Positions 11,033 to 21,364 are shown, numbered from the stretch's first letter. The stretch: DNA of 64,000 bases from Blastobasis lacticolella (GCA_905147135.1 LR990039.1:30129708-30193707); one strand, 5' to 3'. Notes: generated by a model from the sequence alone, not told the origin. A program made the numbers and translations.

Positions 11033-11200
11033 TTGTATAGCGGCATCGTATAGCTGCCGAAGCCGGATGCCGAAGGCCGAGCGAAGTGGGCCAGGAAGAG
11101 TAGGAAGGCGGACCCCGAGCCCTTACGTGCGTAGCGGGAGTTCAGCCGGGACATGACGGGACGACTAGATGATGATGATGATTATGATGACTCTGCTGAA
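11033..11200 (+). mobile_element. RTE-like LINE 3' end fragment
   Basis: The plus frame reads EGRAKWARKSRKADPEP, the usual last residues of RTE-like proteins (DRxxWRx...aDP). It ends in a (gat)n tail. The flanks tctgcataagattgtat and tctgctgaagatcgtat look like an aged target-site duplication, making this insertion older than the SINE beside it. Confidence 0.6.
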
Positions 11201-11525
11201 GATCGTATCTGCTAAATTAGTCAAATTATTATCGAGATAAATTGAAACATTTGTATCCACCAAAAATATTAATTGCAGCACCCCCTGGCAAGTCAACACC
11301 ATAAAACCTACCTGAGAACCACCGCCAATGAATCACAAATCCATTATAGAAAACCGTATCTAAATCAGTTAATCCGTTTTGGAGATAACGTTTTGTTTTC
11401 ACGGAATAAGGTGATTACAGCGCCCCCTACGAGTTAAAACCATAACAACATAAGAACCATCGCTGATGAATCAAAAATACGATATCGAAAACCGTATCTA
11501 AATTGGTCAAGCTTCTAAACGATGA

Positions 11526-12199
11526 CATTGAATTGCACAAACAAAGTAACACACAAACGCACAACCTCGCACCTTAAACACTATCCCCGTTCCGTCGTGG
11601 GTAAAAAAGTTCTACAAACCTTTTTTGAGAACGAGCTTGGAACAATCTAAAAGATAAAATTCTAACACCCGATAAGGAAACTAACGATGGAAAAGTGCCA
11701 GAAGTTTTTAACGATCGTATACAGTTGATGCGATTTGGAGACTCATACATGCAAGGCATTACACGGACGAAATTGCTACAGGAACTACCATCACGGATTG
11801 GCTGCGATTTCGATAGCTGCTTTAAATTCACACGGATCGGTATATCTTTGTACCAGGAAATGGAGTTCCTGAGTTACTCAGCGATTTCGGTGGAATTGCA
11901 ACCTTCCATCAACAACAGACTGAAGCAATATAATGTAATTGTAAACAACAAGTGGTTCAAACAGCTTACCTAACCGATTAAATACTACACGACCGCAGGG
12001 TTCTTCATGGAAAAGAGTTCAACGCGAACGAGCTACTCCCGTTGATGTCTTTTATATGAATGTAATAATTATGTGTATCAGTTCTAAGTTTGAGAGCGGT
12101 TAAAGGGTAACATGCTTATTAGGGTACCGTGGGGATATGGGGCCCAATTACCATCTCATGGGTCCAAGCCAACCTCATCTGCCCGTGGTTTCCTTGGCT
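11526..12199. other. No gene identified
   Basis: The frames at 11574-11831 (minus) and 11695-11973 (plus) overlap each other and show no family motif. The 3' part, from about 12110, may be more of the LINE that follows. Confidence 0.3.
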
Positions 12200-12745
12200 A
12201 AAATCATCTATAAATTGGCAAAGTCGCGAAGTCGAGCCAATTTAGATGTGGCAAAGTCAGTGTAGATGGCGTGTTGCACACATGTCCAAACTCTATTAAA
12301 GACCGTTGGCGCTGTCATTTTAAAGACTGTCTGACGAGGTCAACAACTACGTGCTACCACCATAGATTCCTGCAAAGCTTGGCTTGATAAGCCCGATTAC
12401 CCCTGACGAGGTGGAACGTGTGAAGAATGCCCGTATGAAGAACCGTATACCTATAGAAACTTGTAAAACAATGGCGATCCGGGGCGTACTTTTGCTCACT
12501 GAGCTATTCAACAGAATCTTAGCTGCGGGGCTGACACGTGGCGCGTAAATATGATAACGCCAATATATAAAGGAAAGGGCAGTGTGCAGGCAACCATCGA
12601 ATTATCAAACAAGTTTCAACAAAATTATCAAAGCTATTCGAACGTATTAAAGACCAGAGACTTCGCCAGGCATGTTCCTTGTCAGAATGCCAATCCGGCT
12701 TCAGACCGGGCAGCAGCACCATGGCTTCAGTCCAAGTTCTTTGGG
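12200..12745 (+). mobile_element. RTE-like LINE reverse transcriptase relic
   Basis: With frameshifts, the plus strand reads SRSRANLDVAKS, then IKDRWRCHFKD, SPITPDEVE-like residues, a LLTELFNRI-like segment and finally QACSLSECQSGFRPGSST. These match in order the RTE relic at 24190-26500, whose minus-strand peptides include RSRANLDVIKCVA and ISPITPDEVE. Many stops make it a dead copy. Confidence 0.7.
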
Positions 12746-13018
12746 TTTCTTGCCGTTTCTCTCTCACACATATGGTCCCTTCCTTAGCGATGAGGCGGTG
12801 GTAACTTTATTATTAACTGACAGACTTTTTTCCTTTGGTATGTTCTAATACATTGGTCATTTTAGTAAAGGAAACATTCAATTACGGTGTATGTTCTGAT
12901 AAATTTGACCATATGAACATATCTATATAGTATTCTTTGTGGCATTATTATTTTTAGTAACCTTAACAATGACATCCACTATAGGTCACGTATTTCGCCT
13001 TGTACTCGATTAAGATTT

Positions 13019-13331
13019 GCCGCGGTGGCTGAGCGATTAGGGTATCCGACTAGAAACACGGGTTCGAATCCCGCTGCGGCTCGGATCCAATTACTCTTTT
13101 TAGAGTAATGTATTATTAAACCTGTACATTCAGGCGACTGAATGTGTAACTAAGGTCCAATCTGGTCAGGTTCACCTGGTAGCAGGGTCATGGAGGTCAG
13201 ATGGCAGTCACTCTACTGTAATTGATGATGTGATGCTAAATCCTGGACCATGGTCAAGTCCTACCATGGGCCCGGTTGCATCGCGCACGACGATAGCACA
13301 ACCGGGACATTTACGCCAAGATGATTATTAT
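13019..13331 (+). mobile_element. tRNA-headed SINE (family 3)
   Basis: The head has a B-box, GGTTCGAATCC (within 13062-13076), and an A-box-like TGGCTGAGCGATTAGG. Its first seven bases (gccgcgg) can pair with ctgcggc at the end of the head, as in a tRNA. The body carries 'aacctgtacattcaggcgac', and the tail is gatgattatt. A perfect 14-bp duplication, tcgattaagatttg (13006-13019 and 13332-13345), flanks it. Confidence 0.85.
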
Positions 13332-13345
13332 TCGATTAAGATTTG

Positions 13346-14241
13346 AATAAAATTGTCCAAAAACGGTCATTATGAATGGACCCCCCTTACAGGTTACCCT
13401 TAGCTGTATTGTCTCTTACCGTGATACTGTAATAGTTTTTTAGTATATACATATAATTGGGTATATAGGTTATTTTCGATTGAAAGTACTAATAAAAAAC
13501 AATTAAGTAAATAATGAGTAATTCCATCAGGTGGTCCGCTTGTCACTTGCTTGTCTGCCGTATTAAATATAAAAATCCATGACAATACAAAAGGTGGTAC
13601 ACGCTGAATTTAAACTGCGGCATCGACTATGATGATGTCTGAGTATTAAGATGGTGCGTCTTTCATACAAATTTTAAATTCTTTTAAAGGTTTGACGGTT
13701 TTAATGTATGTTTCTGCAATGGGCCGTTAGCAAATGTATCTACGTATCTTCCTTTTTATAATATAAACAAAGTGATGGAAAACAAAAATAATAAGATCAC
13801 AAAACAACGCCATCTAGCGGCGATTTGCTTTTTTTAGAATCCTTTATTCTAAAACAAATAAGCTATAGAAAGCCACCATTTACTAAGGTACTAAATACTC
13901 AAATGAATGACAGTATGGTAATATAAATTTTGTATGGGTGACGAAACCCCTTAAGGCAAAGAGATTGGAAAGTTAGCTACCTAATGACAAGACCCATTTT
14001 ACTGAACAAACTTCGCAGGGTAAATTAATAAAACAAGTATGATATAGTAAAAGTCTTTACTAAGTAGTTGGTACCTACCAATTACTTACCTTCAAACTAG
14101 AATTGTTATAGACAAAAAACTGATAAGGAGCATATAAATATTTCTTCTAGGCTTCTTTGTCATTTCTTGGCTTTCATTGAGAATGAAACCCTCACGTTGC
14201 CACGATCAATACTACTCATGTTACACAAGCCACACGACCAG
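13346..14241. other. Intergenic, 3' side of Ig gene B
   Basis: Mostly unremarkable A+T-rich DNA. 13500-13565 on the minus strand carries 'agcggaccacctgatgg', a scrap of the family-1-type repeat. No gene was seen. A polyadenylation site for gene B would lie here but was not pinned. Confidence 0.35.
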
Positions 14242-14579
14242 TTATACCATCAATCGTAGGTCAGGCGTCCGTTGCTTGGGCAGTAGGTTGGACGCTTGCT
14301 TGGTCGACCACGGCACGACCTTCAGAAACACCGTAGCCGTATACACTATGCGACCTACAGCTACGATCTTCCACCTTCCGGAGTCACCTCTCGTCACATT
14401 CCTCAGAAGGTAGCCACAGTGGTTCTTGTCGAAATCAGTCCTCTCATAGAACCGGTCCACCGCGCTGCCTGGGACTTGGAGCTCGCAGGTTTCCACGTCT
14501 GGTAAGGAATAAGCGAAACGGAGCTCCACGTCAGTCCCCTCCCTTTGCCTTGACCTGGATGGGAACGCTGGCACCTCCT
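14242..14579 (-). CDS. Ig gene B exon 3 (second Ig-like domain, stop)
   Basis: Opens after ccgtttcag in phase 1 and runs 111 codons to TAA. It holds GTDVELRFAYSLPD, ETCELQVPGS, DKNHCGYLLRNVT and DSGRWKIV. The domain is uninterrupted, unlike in gene A, where an intron falls just after the second Cys. Confidence 0.88.
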
Positions 14580-17500
14580 CTGAAACGGAATGCAGTGTTG
14601 TTAGGAAAGACGTTCAAATAACTTTCTTCTTAACCTGACTTAACTGCTTTATTTTATATCAATAAGGTATAGAAAGCCACCGCTTAATATATTTACTAAG
14701 TGCATAAACTATAATAACGAATGAAAGAATGATATGAGAAATTTAGTATGGGCTAGGAACCAATTTAAAAACATGGCGCAAAGAAGTCGTCCGACGGACC
14801 TTTTGCTGTCGTCGCGTGCTAATCTTCTAGGCTAAGGTTAGGTTAAGGACCGCGTGCCGATATATGCGACCGGCACTCTTGCAGGTTGACAGGCCATGGG
14901 GGCCGAGCTGGTCAACATGAGAGTGCTTAGGCGCAGTTTAGGGCAATGAAATTTACATTTCAAATTATTTTGATACCTCCTAACTATATAGATCTACGAC
15001 GGTAAGTTGATAACACATTTATTGATAAGAAGTGTTTCAGAAATATAGAAAAGGAACAATGTGTTTGCCTCTGCTTATCCCTACGGGCAGGGGGATGAAG
15101 TATGAAAAGATGATAAGATAAACTAGTAACAGACGCTCCGATTTGGCTGGAGCCGTCCAAGCGTCAGTTGCAGTCGATACTAATCCTTATGACGTACAAA
15201 ATAAAGTCGTGGATTAATTCGGATGCGCGTGCCGACCTTGGTCGGACGTCCAACCACGTCTCTCGCACCTAAAAGCGACTCTATTTTATGCGGCGTAAGG
15301 ATACAGTATTAACTGCAACTGAAGGTTGGTCGGCTCAAGCCAAAACGGAGCGTCTGTTACTAGTTTTATTACGCGACCCACCCGATACGATTATTGTTAT
15401 CACTTGAAATATTTCCACTGCTTCGCCGTTTTCTTTGTTGAAGTACAGGCTGAGCACCCAGTTCCCGTGGTCACTCATCTGCAGGGGGCCCATTATGATG
15501 TCATTCTCGGTCATGGATTTTATTTTCAAGCCCAATACGTTCTGGGGATACAGCGCCACCATGTTGACGTTGAACTTTGTGTACTTCTGCATTGGTGTGA
15601 TGACTTGGATGTTTTCCTCGAGGAATTGCACTCTCATGAAGCTCGAGCGCGGTCTTCTCGAGGGCTTGGTGATGTTCAGCTTGGCGATGGCGCCGTCCGG
15701 CCGCGTCAAGTAGTACAGCACGTAATCCGCGTTCACCACCGGCGCCGAGAAGATTACAATGTCCGAGATCACGCATTCGATTTCAATACCCTCCAACTCT
15801 ATCTTACTCGCAGTGTTCTCTGAAACAAAGACGAAATATTCCATCTACACTCATAGCTTAGTAGTTATCCAATTACATACTCAAAACCAGTCGTTTATAG
15901 ATGACATTATTTAACGCTTATCTATAAAATTTAAAATTTCCCATACTATTTTTGCTACAACTGTATCATAAAATAACTTTATCTACACTCATAGCGTAAT
16001 GTTCCAATTACATATTCGAAAACAGTTGTTTACAGTTTTTCTTACTTTAAATTTTTAAAAATTACTTTTCGATACAGCATATTCCATACTATTTTCATTA
16101 CAGCTGTATCGTAAAATAACTTTTAAATCATTATGCAACACTTTTATTTTATATTTTTTTGACGGGCGCCGGGACACGGCGAAATGTAGGCTGAATACCT
16201 AGATGTCTTTAACAAATTTCCGCAGCTGAAAACGCCAAGCGGCGCAAATACGCGAGTCTTGGTGAGGACAACATATTTGCGCCATTTGGCGTGGAAACAC
16301 TTGGGCCGTGGGGACCAGGCGCACACTCTCTGTTTCGGGAGCTATCTAAACGCCTGGTCGATCTTACTAAAGACCAGAAAGCTGGCCTCTACTTCGGACA
16401 GCGAATTAGCCTCGCCATCCAGCGGGGCAATGCGGCCAGCCTTCTGGGCAGCATTCCTAATACCGTGGACCTGGGACAAATTTTTTACCTATAAGTTTTT
16501 TTTTAACCTTGTTTATTTAATTAGTTGTAAAATTGTAATTAGTAGTCTATAGTTATTTATATCATTATTATAATATGTTTAGCTGTAAATTTATGGTAAA
16601 TAAATATTTCATTTAACAAATTCAAATTCAAAATTTAAATTTTCCTGTTTATATTCTGTGTATTATAATTATTTTCCCGCCGCTTGATATCCTCGACAAC
16701 AGAACTGACTCGCAGCTTACTACCAGCAAAGTTGAGAAAATTATAGGTACAATATTTTAACATAAAAATACAAGTGTAGATAAAGTAGTGTATGCAACTG
16801 CATATAATTAGGTATTAAAACACTCGTGACAAACTACACGTGACACTCATGTTTTAGTTCCCCCTTTTTTATTTTTTATGTCATACGGTAGGCAAACAGG
16901 CAAGCGGGCCACCTGATGGAAAGTGGTCACCACTGCCTATAGACATTAGCAACACCAAGAGTATCGCTAATGCGTTGCCTACCTCTATAACACGTTGCTC
17001 TGGCAGCAAAAGGCAAATGCCACTCCACTGCCAAAGCCACGGTTCCCCAAATCCCCACCCCATGGAGCACTGTAAACCTTACTCGCCGGCAGAAACACAA
17101 TACTATTTAAAAGAGTATTATTTAGCTGCGACAAATACTTGCTTGATGGATTTTATATGACAGTTGCATAAACTTCTATGATAATCATTAAACAACACTT
17201 AAATTTTTAAATTACTTGTTGGGCACGATTAATGGCGGATTTTCAGACTATTTGAAATAGTAAAAGGTGAAGTTCGGCGCGTTCGGCGTTCTCACTAGAT
17301 GGCGCTGCATAGACAGAATTCTCTGACTGAATAGCATAGGCGTAGGAAAGGGGGGGGGGGGGGGGGGGCTGGGTGGGCCGTGCCCACTCCAGAATGGTCT
17401 GGTGCCCACCCCCGGATGTACCGATTAGAAATTCTGGGCTAGACACATAAAAAAATTCACCAAAAAACATAATTTCAATGAAATACAAAATTTCAAGCTC

Positions 17501-20500
17501 ACATCTCTCGCTCATTCATTTGCTTTAGTTTTTTCATACTAATTACCAATCTTTCACCAACTACCATTCCGAGCTCGCTGCTCGCTCAAATATTCATTTT
17601 AACAATCACCCGAGCATATAAAAACACCTCAAGCCGCTACGGCGGTTCCTTCACTGTACACTCTGCGCGTTTATGGAACTCCATACCTCCTTACATCCGT
17701 GCTAGTCCTTCACTGATTACATTTAAAAGGAATTTAAAAGAGCATTATCTCTCTCACTAATATACAGATATGGTACGTATATATTTATTGTATTAATTAT
17801 TAATTATAGTATTTGTTTATAGTATTATATTTTAGTTTACTTGTGTGCACTTCCTATGCCTAAATGCTGGCTTACAGCTTCTTTGACTCCAAGGTTTGCT
17901 GGTAGAAAACTCAACTATTGAGTTAAGCTCGCCTTTGTACTTAAGTTACATTCTGTTAAATTGTATTTATTATTTTTTGTGTACAATAAAGAATTGAGAA
18001 TAAAAACCATAATGTAAAAAGTATCGTGCGCGCCCCGATTGCTCATTTAATAATTTATATTACTTTTATTGTCTTTTATTACGATCAGCATCACACATCA
18101 TCACAGCACCTACGCTAAAATCATTCATTCATTGATCACACCAACTTCTACGACTCAAAATGTAAAAAATGTCGAGCTCGCTTCGCTCGTTTATTTATAA
18201 GTTTCGGATACTTTTCTTATCATTTACCTAGCTCGTTCTCTCACTCATTCATTGATTTCCTTAAATTACTGTTGTGAAGATAACCCATTGCTGTTAAGAA
18301 CAAATATATATGAAATTGCGAGCTGGATCCGCTCGCTCATTCATTCAATAATCACCTCAGGCTTTTATAATCCAAAATGTCACAAATTTCAAGCTTACTG
18401 CGCGCGCTTATTCTTTCATTTATCACCCCAGCTTTTAAGACCCAAAATGACAAACATTTATAGCTCGCTCCGCTCGCTCATGCATTCGTTGTTCTCCCCC
18501 AGGTTTTAAAACCCAAAATTTCCGAGTTCGCTCCGCTCGCTTATTCATTTATTGATCACCCTACTAAAAATCCAATTTTTTTTTACTCATGGCGCTCACT
18601 CATGAGGACCTATAATTTTGACTTTTGGGGGTAAAAGTCAAAATTATAGGTTCCCCCTCCCCTAAACCAATTCCTGGCTTTGCGGATACAGGGCGCATAT
18701 CCTGTACAGGCGCAGAAATGAGCGGTTCAGGATCAAGTTTTGGATCATGCATGGTAGTCAGCGGCAAAAACACAACAGATATAGACGCGCGGTGTAGTCA
18801 GGACAGATTTTGTGAGTACACTGCCGCGTTTTTAAGTCAAATTTGCTCCTTCATGAATTTGTTACTTTTATTATGTTTGCCTGAGGCGCCTCTTTAAGAC
18901 AAAATTCGAAAAATTTCGAGCAGTATAAAATCCCAAGCTCGCTGAGCTCGCTCATTCATTAGTTTTTTTATTATGTTCATCTCAGCACGGTAGAGCAAAA
19001 ATTAAAAAAATTCTCTACATTTGGTTATAAATTAACGCTGTTCGCATAATCTACCCCGCTTTTAAGAGCCAATGTACCAACATATCAGTACCAGAATAAT
19101 TTTGATTTCGCTGCATTTTTTAAATCGTATAGCCAAGCCTCTCCAAACATAGTGAGCTTGTTCATTCATTAGTTTGTGTTACATTTAATATGTTCACACC
19201 AGTTCTTTTGAGCCAAGATTCAAACAATTTTGAGCTCATTTTTAACATTCACATCGCTCACACCGCTCATCAATTCAGATTAGAAGAACTAACATATCAA
19301 AGATTCAAAAAGAAAAACCGAGCTCGATTATGTCATATGACCTGAAAACGAACGTCTGACTTGAAAACTAGATCCGAGTTGGGTGGCTTCAATTGTGCTG
19401 ATTCGTGCTCACTGACTGTACATTGGCGATCGACTCGCTTCATCGGCCACCTCAGGGGCCCTGGAAAATAGCCCTAGATACGCCAATGCTGAATAGACTG
19501 AATTTGGTACCTTTCCTGAGAAGAAAGTACAAAAATTTATCAAGTTATTTACAATTCGCAATTAGTTATGTTATACCTCAATACGAAAAGCTTTGCTTAA
19601 TTATATTTAAAAAAAATTATCAGGATTATAAATATAAGTATCTATATATGTAAAAGAAAGTCGTTAGTTACACTTTTTATAACTCAAAATCTTCAGCAGA
19701 TGTATATAAGTTAAATATTAACCGATGCTGTTACGGTGAGTAAAAACATCCTGTTGAAACCTGCACATTCAGGTGACTGAAGGTTTATGAACAAAAGGGT
19801 AGTTAGTTGTAGGGTAGATGTTAAGTAGGTGAAAGGTACTTGTAGGGTAGGTGTAAGGTAGGTGTAGGGTAGGTGTAAGGTAGGTGTAGGGTTGATGTAG
19901 GGTAGGTGTAAGGTACCTACCTTACACCTACCCTACATCGTGTACCTTACATAGTGTAGGGTAGGGTAGAACTAGGGGTATGGTGGTGTAGGGTTAGAAC
20001 GCTACGCGAACGAAGTCGCGCCGGAGCCACTAGTTGCTTATAAATCTGACTCTTTGATCACTCTATCTATTGTTGAAAACCGCATTACCCGTTGTGTAGT
20101 TTAAATGATCTAAGCTTACATCGAAACAAAAGGACTTTGATTGGCTGTATGTTGATTTTTATTTGTCCTTGCCTACCTAGCACCTGCGCGCGAATAAAAA
20201 CAAAACTGCCCGTCATTTTCCATATAAATATTTTGTAATTTAATGTTTTAAACTATAACGGTTATTTTAACACATTTTAAGGATATGGCTACTCGTCAAC
20301 AAAGGTACGCGGTAGGAAACCCGGAACATACCCTTAAAATGTATTTTGTAATTGTTTCAATTACAAAATATTTATACGCAAGTGTGATCACTACACTCTA
20401 ATAATACATTATATCATAATGTATTATTAGAATCCAGGGTCACCATTATTAACAGTTTCGCTATAAACAAAAACATAACATAAAGATTATGCATAACGTA

Positions 20501-21364
20501 ACTTTCGCATGAGTTTTATCAAGACATTTCTGCAAAACCGATTTCATTTTATCTATTCGTAGAGTCGCAGCAGGAAGTAAGTCATTTCCGCGGATGGCAA
20601 GCGCAGAAATTTTAGTATTCATTTAAATTTTTACATGAAATGTATACGTTCATGAAAAAAAATATATTGCGATATCCCTGAATGTTTTAATTTATACACA
20701 TTTCTGTACCTATGTACAGAAATTGGAATGAGTATCAAGAACGAGTCATCGCATCTACATCTTCCTAACCAGCACATAATGTCCAAGTGCGAGTGTCCGG
20801 GCCATAGCTGTAGTTCCCCCATCCCGTTCTCGGGCTCTGCGAGCTCTGAAAAATACCGAAAAAGCCTACCTACTACATAACAAACAATTTTTACAAAAAT
20901 GATTATCGCTACAATAATATCCACGTTTTTAGAAATACACTGACTTGTTTCCGCTGAGTTTTCGTGGAAACGAGATAATTAACGAGATCACTGTACCGTG
21001 TCACCCAGCGATATGCGATCGATCGGTGGCCGATAACGTGACCCCAACTTTTCTTGTATTCCTTTTCATTATTAACTAATTTTCCTATGACTGCACTTGT
21101 AAATGTTACAATAATTCTGACGCTATTGACATGCCATAAAATCAACCAACAAATTCAGCGGCGCATACAATACACTGTTCTGCGCGATGCAGTCATAATA
21201 ACAATACATGTAAATATTGTGTGACCATGTCGACTGTTTCAGAAAAAAATTGCTCCACACTCACCATTACTAATGTGCCCTCTGCCTTCCTGGCCGACGG
21301 AGAACGCAAGCGCGCCAGCCAGCAGCCAGCATGCAAGCACGGCGGCGCGCGCCCATGCCCGCAT
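14242..21364 (-). CDS. Ig gene B: secreted protein with two divergent Ig-like domains
   Basis: Exons 21265-21364, 15382-15819 and 14242-14579 join at phase-1 introns to give 291 residues. A clear signal peptide opens it (MRAWARAAVLACWLLAGALA). Domain 1 spans residues about 35-179 with YYLTRPDG and DHGNWVLSLYF. Domain 2 spans about 190-262 with DSGRWKIVAVG. It ends in a basic tail at TAA, with no membrane anchor seen. The Ig F-strand pattern DxGxW is kept, but the usual Cys that follows is Leu or Val in both. Domain 2 instead has Cys211 and Cys234; domain 1 has a single Cys49. Sequons are NIT and NVT. The family is not recognised; a secreted binding or recognition role is inference. The exon 1 assignment is phase-based and less certain, because a relic exon lies between exons 1 and 2. 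Confidence 0.75.
14580..15120. other. Ig gene B intron 2, remainder
   Basis: No coding signal. 14800-14940 is G+C-richer, with 'gccgatatatgcgaccggca', and may be repeat debris. Confidence 0.35.
15121..15365. mobile_element. Fold-back MITE with long terminal inverted repeats
   Basis: Perfect 20-bp ends, aactagtaacagacgctccg, at 15121-15140 and inverted at 15346-15365. Imperfect pairing continues inward to arms of about 100 bp (shared 'tcagttgcagt', 'aatccttatg' and 'aaataaagtcg'-type blocks). There is no coding capacity. It lies in gene B intron 2, 16 bp from the exon 2 donor. Confidence 0.85.
15382..15819 (-). CDS. Ig gene B exon 2 (first Ig-like domain)
   Basis: Two bases, 145 codons and one base. 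The acceptor is ctttgtttcag and the donor G|GTGGGT. It aligns along its length with gene A exon 2: EIECVISDIVIFSAP against LDLACDRSDMVIITAP, YYLTRPDG against YYLTRPNG, and IIMGPLQMSDHGNW against FIIGPLDEEDHGEW. A fold-back MITE ends 16 bp beyond the donor. Confidence 0.88.
15841..16122. repeat. Tandem duplication of about 137 bp
   Basis: 'catctacactcatagc', a 'ccaattacatact' block and 'ccatactatttt...tgtatcataaaataactt' occur twice in the same order, at about 15842-15980 and 15980-16122. It is in gene B intron 1, next to exon 2. Confidence 0.7.
16241..16625 (+). mobile_element. LINE C-terminal fragment, GVETLGPWGPG family, copy 1
   Basis: The plus frame reads IFAPFGVETLGPWGPGAHS, then RISLAIQRGNAASLLGSIP, a stop and an A+T-rich 3' tail. 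Four more fragments of the same C-terminus lie at 33322, 34500, 51490 and 54895. I recognise the peptide from non-LTR retrotransposon polyproteins, but I do not assign the clade. Confidence 0.75.
16862..17131 (+). repeat. Interspersed repeat, family 1, copy 3 (3'-truncated)
   Basis: Matches copies 1 and 2 from the T run to 'agagtattatttagctgcg' and lacks the last 75 or so bases. Confidence 0.85.
17350..17368 (+). repeat. Poly-G run (19 G)
   Basis: An unbroken run of 19 G in gene B intron 1. Such runs form quadruplexes and are prone to length error in sequencing and assembly. Confidence 0.9.
17625..18003 (+). mobile_element. LINE 3' end (CR1/jockey-like), ARLWNS family, copy 1
   Basis: The plus frame reads FTVHSARLWNSIPPYIR, then SPSLITFKRNLKEHYL, matching the C-terminal end of insect non-LTR polyproteins. 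A 3' UTR with aataaag follows. A second copy at 29060-29380 reads SFTVHAARLWNSLPHEVRD. Confidence 0.75.
18110..19270 (-). repeat. Tandem satellite, GAGCGAAGCGAGC type, reverse orientation
   Basis: Units of 'gagctcgcttcgctcg' or 'gctccgctcgctcattcatt', then gatcaccccaacttttaaga and cccaaaatgtcaaaaatttc. These are the reverse complement of the unit at 2650-3110. Good units run to about 18600, with worn units to about 19270. It lies in gene B intron 1. Confidence 0.8.
19630..19790 (+). repeat. Repeat debris: 'aagaaagtcgttagttacac' element and SINE-body scrap
   Basis: 19650-19700 resembles a lepidopteran repeat end. 19715-19790 ('aaccgatgctgttacggtga', 'gaaacctgcacattcaggtg') matches the body of the SINEs at 13019 and 22985. 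Confidence 0.5.
19797..19995. repeat. GTAGGGTAGGTGTAAGGTA minisatellite with a perfect palindrome
   Basis: About ten units of tgtagggtagg / tgtaaggtagg in 10-bp steps. At 19894-19939 the array inverts: two perfect 22-bp arms (19894-19915 and 19918-19939) around a 2-bp spacer. Confidence 0.85.
19996..20130. repeat. Element fragment sharing 'gcgacttcgttcgcgt' head, with head inverted
   Basis: 19998-20035 is the reverse complement of the head at 50912-50945. 20055-20125 ('tgttgaaaaccgcatta', 'gatctaagcttacat') matches 51010-51065 in direct orientation. One half is therefore flipped relative to the other copy. Confidence 0.5.
20342..20430. repeat. Two adjacent perfect A+T hairpins
   Basis: tattttgtaattg-ttt-caattacaaaata (20342-20370), then ctaataatacatta-tatca and its perfect complement (20398-20430). 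Arms are 13 and 14 bp. Confidence 0.85.
20740..20848 (-). pseudogene. Decayed exon resembling the last exon of Ig gene A
   Basis: Preceded by a good acceptor (ggtatttttcag). The sequence aligns by eye with gene A exon 4 around its GGATTTTGGAGG...GGTACGG...CACCTGGGCACTATATT part. One frame gives TLALGHYVLVRK against LLHLGTIFVEIEK. No single frame carries the whole pattern, so frameshifts are implied. It is G+C-rich against its surroundings. It suggests a third, broken member of the Ig cluster. Confidence 0.35.
21265..21364 (-). CDS. Ig gene B exon 1 (signal peptide), assignment inferred
   Basis: 33 codons plus one base, ending at G|GTGAGT. It has charged MRAWARA, a hydrophobic VLACWLLAGALAF core, then polar QEGRGHISN. 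The exon is G+C-rich against an A+T-rich background. It joins 15819 in phase, making a Glu codon. It might instead have belonged to the decayed copy at 20740-20848. Confidence 0.65.

Larger units (their letters stand above)
10680..11525 (+). repeat. Three-unit tandem repeat (about 145-bp period), first unit split by nested insertions
   Basis: Units share 'cgagttaaaaccataac', 'aagaaccatcgctgatgaat' and 'aaaaccgtatctaaat'. Units two and three lie at about 11275-11410 and 11415-11525. The first unit starts at about 10685 and resumes at about 11201, because a LINE tail and a SINE were inserted into it. Confidence 0.65.

Noticed and set aside
13019..13082. Functional tRNA gene
   Set aside because: The A- and B-boxes and acceptor pairing are tRNA-like, but the anticodon arm is not convincing. 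The segment is the head of a longer SINE with target-site duplications.
19797..19995. Internal telomere repeat
   Set aside because: The unit is GTAGGGTAGGTGTAAGGTA-like, not TTAGG, and it turns back on itself.
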